Part shown: in pieces, positions 61,762 to 64,000 of the stretch
Layout: each line of letters starts with the position of its first letter
How positions within the stretch are numbered: the first letter of the stretch is position 1
Source of the DNA: Stentor coeruleus
Lineage: Eukaryota > Ciliophora > Heterotrichea > Heterotrichida > Stentoridae
Length of the DNA stretch: 64,000 bases
Reading direction: 5' to 3'
Assembly: GCA_001970955.1 (NCBI GenBank)
Contig: MPUH01000066.1
Location: forward strand, 59,657-123,656
The notes under the pieces: generated by a model
The model's database searches: none
Told to the model about the DNA's origin: nothing
Seen by the model: only the letters and a program-made list of their open reading frames with translations
Program-made: the position numbers and the translations under genes

Positions 61762-62559
61762 TTAAATGCTTCCCTTTGCTAAGTTATCAGTTAGAAGTTT
61801 GCTCAGTATATCAATATGCTCTTGAAGGCTTCCAAATTTTATAATTGTAAGAGAATGGCTATTAATAAGATTATTCATTCCATTGCCAATTACTTCCATG
61901 CTTTTGTATAGCTTTTCCATATTTGTAAAAAGCTTTTCAATTTGATCACCCTGAGAAACTTGCTTTTCGATAATAGTGTCAATTTGCTCACTCTGAGAAA
62001 CTTGCTTTTCGATAATAGTGTCAATCTGCTTACTCTGAGAAATTTGCTTTTCGATAACAGTGTCAATTTGCTCACTCTGAGAAACTTGCTTTTCGATAGC
62101 AGTATCAATCTTTTTAGTTAAGCATTCAAATTTATTTTCAAAAGTCTTTAAGGATGAATCTGAAGAATTGGCTATTTTCTTAAGTGAGGTAAACTGTGAT
62201 TTCACTGAATTAATCTCCTTTTCATACCTTTCTAAACAAGATTCATGCCTTTCTAAGCAAGATTCAATGGCATCATATCTTCGACTTTGGCTAAGCTTCG
62301 TTTGCTTAAGTTCTTCTCTTAAATTCTCGAGGTTTTTGTTGATAGAAGCCTTGCCTATTGTTGCTGGCGAAGTGACTTTTTCTGAAGACTCAGAGACTGC
62401 ATATTCTAGTCTAGTAACTCTTTCTTCAAGTTTAATAAAAAACTCTATTATGCGCATAGCCTCAATCGATGCCCTCTCAACAACCGGGACTTCAACTTCG
62501 CTAGTGACTGACTCAATCTCACGTTCACTTTTGGCCTCAGTTTCATTCTTCTTTTCCAT
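61762..62559 (-). CDS. Coiled-coil protein with a 42-nt internal tandem repeat (265 aa)
   Basis: Intact from ATG 62559 to its stop. The N-terminus is Glu/Lys-rich. Coiled coil dominates from about residue 45 to the end, including YDAIESCLERHESCLERYEK. Residues about 150-205 carry four 14-residue repeats (QIDTIIEKQVSQSE and variants). The C-terminus is hydrophobic and amphipathic (IIKFGSLQEHIDILSKLL). The layout is similar to the broken coiled-coil gene at 34011-34380. A structural or oligomerising role is inferred; no family is recognised. Confidence 0.7.
   Translation of the reverse strand: MEKKNETEAKSEREIESVTSEVEVPVVERASIEAMRIIEFFIKLEERVTRLEYAVSESSEKVTSPATIGKASINKNLENLREELKQTKLSQSRRYDAIESCLERHESCLERYEKEINSVKSQFTSLKKIANSSDSSLKTFENKFECLTKKIDTAIEKQVSQSEQIDTVIEKQISQSKQIDTIIEKQVSQSEQIDTIIEKQVSQGDQIEKLFTNMEKLYKSMEVIGNGMNNLINSHSLTIIKFGSLQEHIDILSKLLTDNLAKGSI
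61945..62110 (-). repeat. Four tandem 42-nt coding repeats
   Basis: Period 42 nt, four near-identical copies (core gagaaacttgcttttcgata on the plus strand), translating to 14-residue coiled-coil units. Confidence 0.9.
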
Positions 62560-63812
62560 AATTATTATTGGGGAGTCTAAATTGTTAAATATTTAGCATA
62601 TGGGAAATATAATATTTAATGCATAAAACAGTGAGGTATTGAATATTTTGTAAATGCAGATGCCAAAAGGTGTGAAAAATAGGATGGGGGTTGCTGTTCT
62701 TGGATTAGGCTAGTTTTAGTAAACATCGAATAAAGTTTTTATTTTAATCCCTGTTGCAAGTTTTGATTTAAAACTCTATTTATATGAAAAAGGGATTTTA
62801 ATAGGTAGATATCAGCACACTCAGCGCTTAATTTAACTTAGTTGCCTAAATATCTTAAATTTACATAAGAAAATGTTAGAAACTGATATTGAGTTAAAAA
62901 TAAATAAAGCGGGACTTTAGACATGATTTGCCTATGGTTTGCACTGTTTGGTTAAAATATATTAGTAGATATGGTTTGGATTAAAATAGATTATTCTGAA
63001 ATTATACAGCAGCCTGAACTGTGACCACTTCTCTAAATCCAAAACTAGCCCAAACCATATCTACCCTATAAAAATAATATTTATAAGTAAAATCATATAA
63101 TTTATTAATAAAAATAGATTAGGAATAGAAATAGCTCTTAAATAAGCAGTAACTAGACTAAGCTTATGCTATTCAGCCAACATTTCAATGCTTATGCCAG
63201 TTAACAACTTCTATATCATATTTTATTAAAGATCTATAAAATCTTAGGCAATTATTGTGAATAAATTCCTATTTTCAAAACTTTAAGGATATAAATAGGC
63301 TTAGCTAGTGGTAAAGTTTTATGCAAGTCTGCATCTATTTGGCTTCATATAATCTCTCACAAATCCTTCAAAATAGTATTTTCATGACAATATATTTATA
63401 TAGAAAATATGTAAATTATCTATGCACAGATATGGGTATTTCAAAATTCTTGAGGCTCAACAGGGATTTTTTAGGTTAAGTAAAGTCTCAGACAATAAAT
63501 TAAGAAGACTTCTGCAAAGGGTTTGCTAAATATTAAACTTCAAAACACATTCTAGTCAGAGTGTTTAAAATTTTAAGGCTCTTGCTCACATATGAGAACC
63601 TTAGCATTGGTCAAAGCTTTAATTACCTTTGCCAAAATCAAAACACTACCAGTTATGATTTTTGGGTGCAAATGCGATATAGTATTTAAAGTAAATATGA
63701 TAAAATGCAGTCTAATGGTTATAGCATCTAATAAAATATTCATTGCTATATAAGATTTATATATTGTGCAGGATAATGCATTTTAAAATTAAAGATAGAT
63801 TTTTTTATCAAA
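62560..63812. other. Gene-poor right end with one inverted repeat
   Basis: No gene seen. A perfect 15-bp inverted repeat (gtagatatggtttgg at 62965-62979 and its complement at 63050-63064) surrounds a 70-nt loop. A short open stretch near 63430-63530 (YFKILEAQQGFFRLSKVSDN) may be a coding relic. Confidence 0.45.
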
Positions 63813-63880
63813 GGAAAATGGAGACTAGTCTGCGGACCCCAGACCACCCCGAAAGGCCCCCAGACAAGTCTCGGAAAATG
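63813..63880. mobile_element. 52-bp GC-rich inverted-repeat insertion with 8-bp target duplication
   Basis: The sequence 63821-63872 begins GAGACTAGTCTG and ends CAGACAAGTCTC: terminal inverted repeats that agree at 11 of 12 positions. It is immediately flanked on both sides by the same eight bases ggaaaatg (63813-63820 and 63873-63880). GC count is 33 of 52 (63%) in very AT-rich surroundings. This is the signature of a tiny non-autonomous DNA element or a deletion remnant. Eight-bp target duplications are known for hAT-type and some other DNA transposons. No coding capacity. Confidence 0.65.
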
Positions 63881-64000
63881 CAGTTTTTTTTAGTTTATAA
63901 GTAACTTTTGTTATTACAAATAAATAAGTATTAATTCTAAACTTAAAGCCTTCCCTTCTTGCATTTTTTTCCAAAATCTTAAATTTGATAAATTAATAAT
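63881..64000. other. Right edge, nothing seen
   Basis: AT-rich sequence to the end of the window; no feature noticed. Confidence 0.5.

Noticed and set aside
63821-63872. GC-rich block as a tRNA or structured RNA gene
   Set aside because: Too short for a tRNA and without anticodon/T-loop landmarks; the terminal inverted repeats plus the 8-bp direct duplication fit an insertion better.

Overview
The window is macronuclear-type nuclear DNA of a heterotrich ciliate and is most like Stentor (S. coeruleus or a close relative). Four observations support this. The DNA is strongly AT-rich. The standard genetic code is used, with TAA, TAG and TGA all terminating real genes. Nearly all long genes are intronless. 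The introns I could place are all exactly 15 nt and of the GTA...AG type (eight in five genes, three of them in one FHA gene). Genes lie on both strands with short spacers, and there is no operon structure. Three single-N joins (24160, 49414, 54753) are flanked by duplicated sequence and look like scaffold artefacts.

Layout. 0-17 kb: a partial gene at the left edge, a basic orphan protein, the RNA polymerase II largest subunit RPB1, a coiled-coil protein, an acylated ankyrin protein, an orphan, a secreted ML-domain-like protein, an AIG1-like GTPase with a CaaX box, and a WD40 protein. 16.6-25.4 kb: a polytopic COX15-like membrane protein, a Kelch-EGF surface protein, a coiled-coil protein, a secreted EF-hand protein, a short HROB-like OB-fold protein, a four-EF-hand axonemal-type protein and an orphan. 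25.8-34.7 kb: a degenerate, repeat-rich zone with two inverted B-box/14xWD40 genes. These enclose a B-box remnant and a CDPK pseudogene, and are flanked by an LRR relic, a broken coiled-coil gene and a dispersed direct repeat. 34.7-41 kb: a very unusual secreted or surface protein of about 19 Cys/Tyr-rich modules. 41-60 kb: signalling genes, namely an active CDPK, a prenylated CK1, a Ser/Glu-rich CaaX-like protein, two tandem-FHA proteins, an AGC kinase plus an AGC pseudogene, a CDPK-like pseudokinase, a coiled-coil protein and an LRR protein. 60-64 kb: a decayed LINE-type reverse transcriptase, a coiled-coil gene with a 42-nt tandem repeat, and a 52-bp GC-rich inverted-repeat insertion with an 8-bp target duplication.

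How the genes relate. No metabolic pathway is visible. The recurring theme is Ca2+ and kinase signalling at membranes: EF-hand and FHA modules, predicted N-myristoyl/palmitoyl starts (MGSCC, MGNAACC, MGKC, MGQK) and C-terminal CaaX-like boxes that all end in Phe (CLMF, CLIF, CSTF). By eye the flanks of genes carry a strand bias: the coding strand is G-poor and C-rich upstream and C-poor and G-rich downstream. This bias helped to reject spurious ORFs. All homology calls are from motif reading only; no database search was possible.
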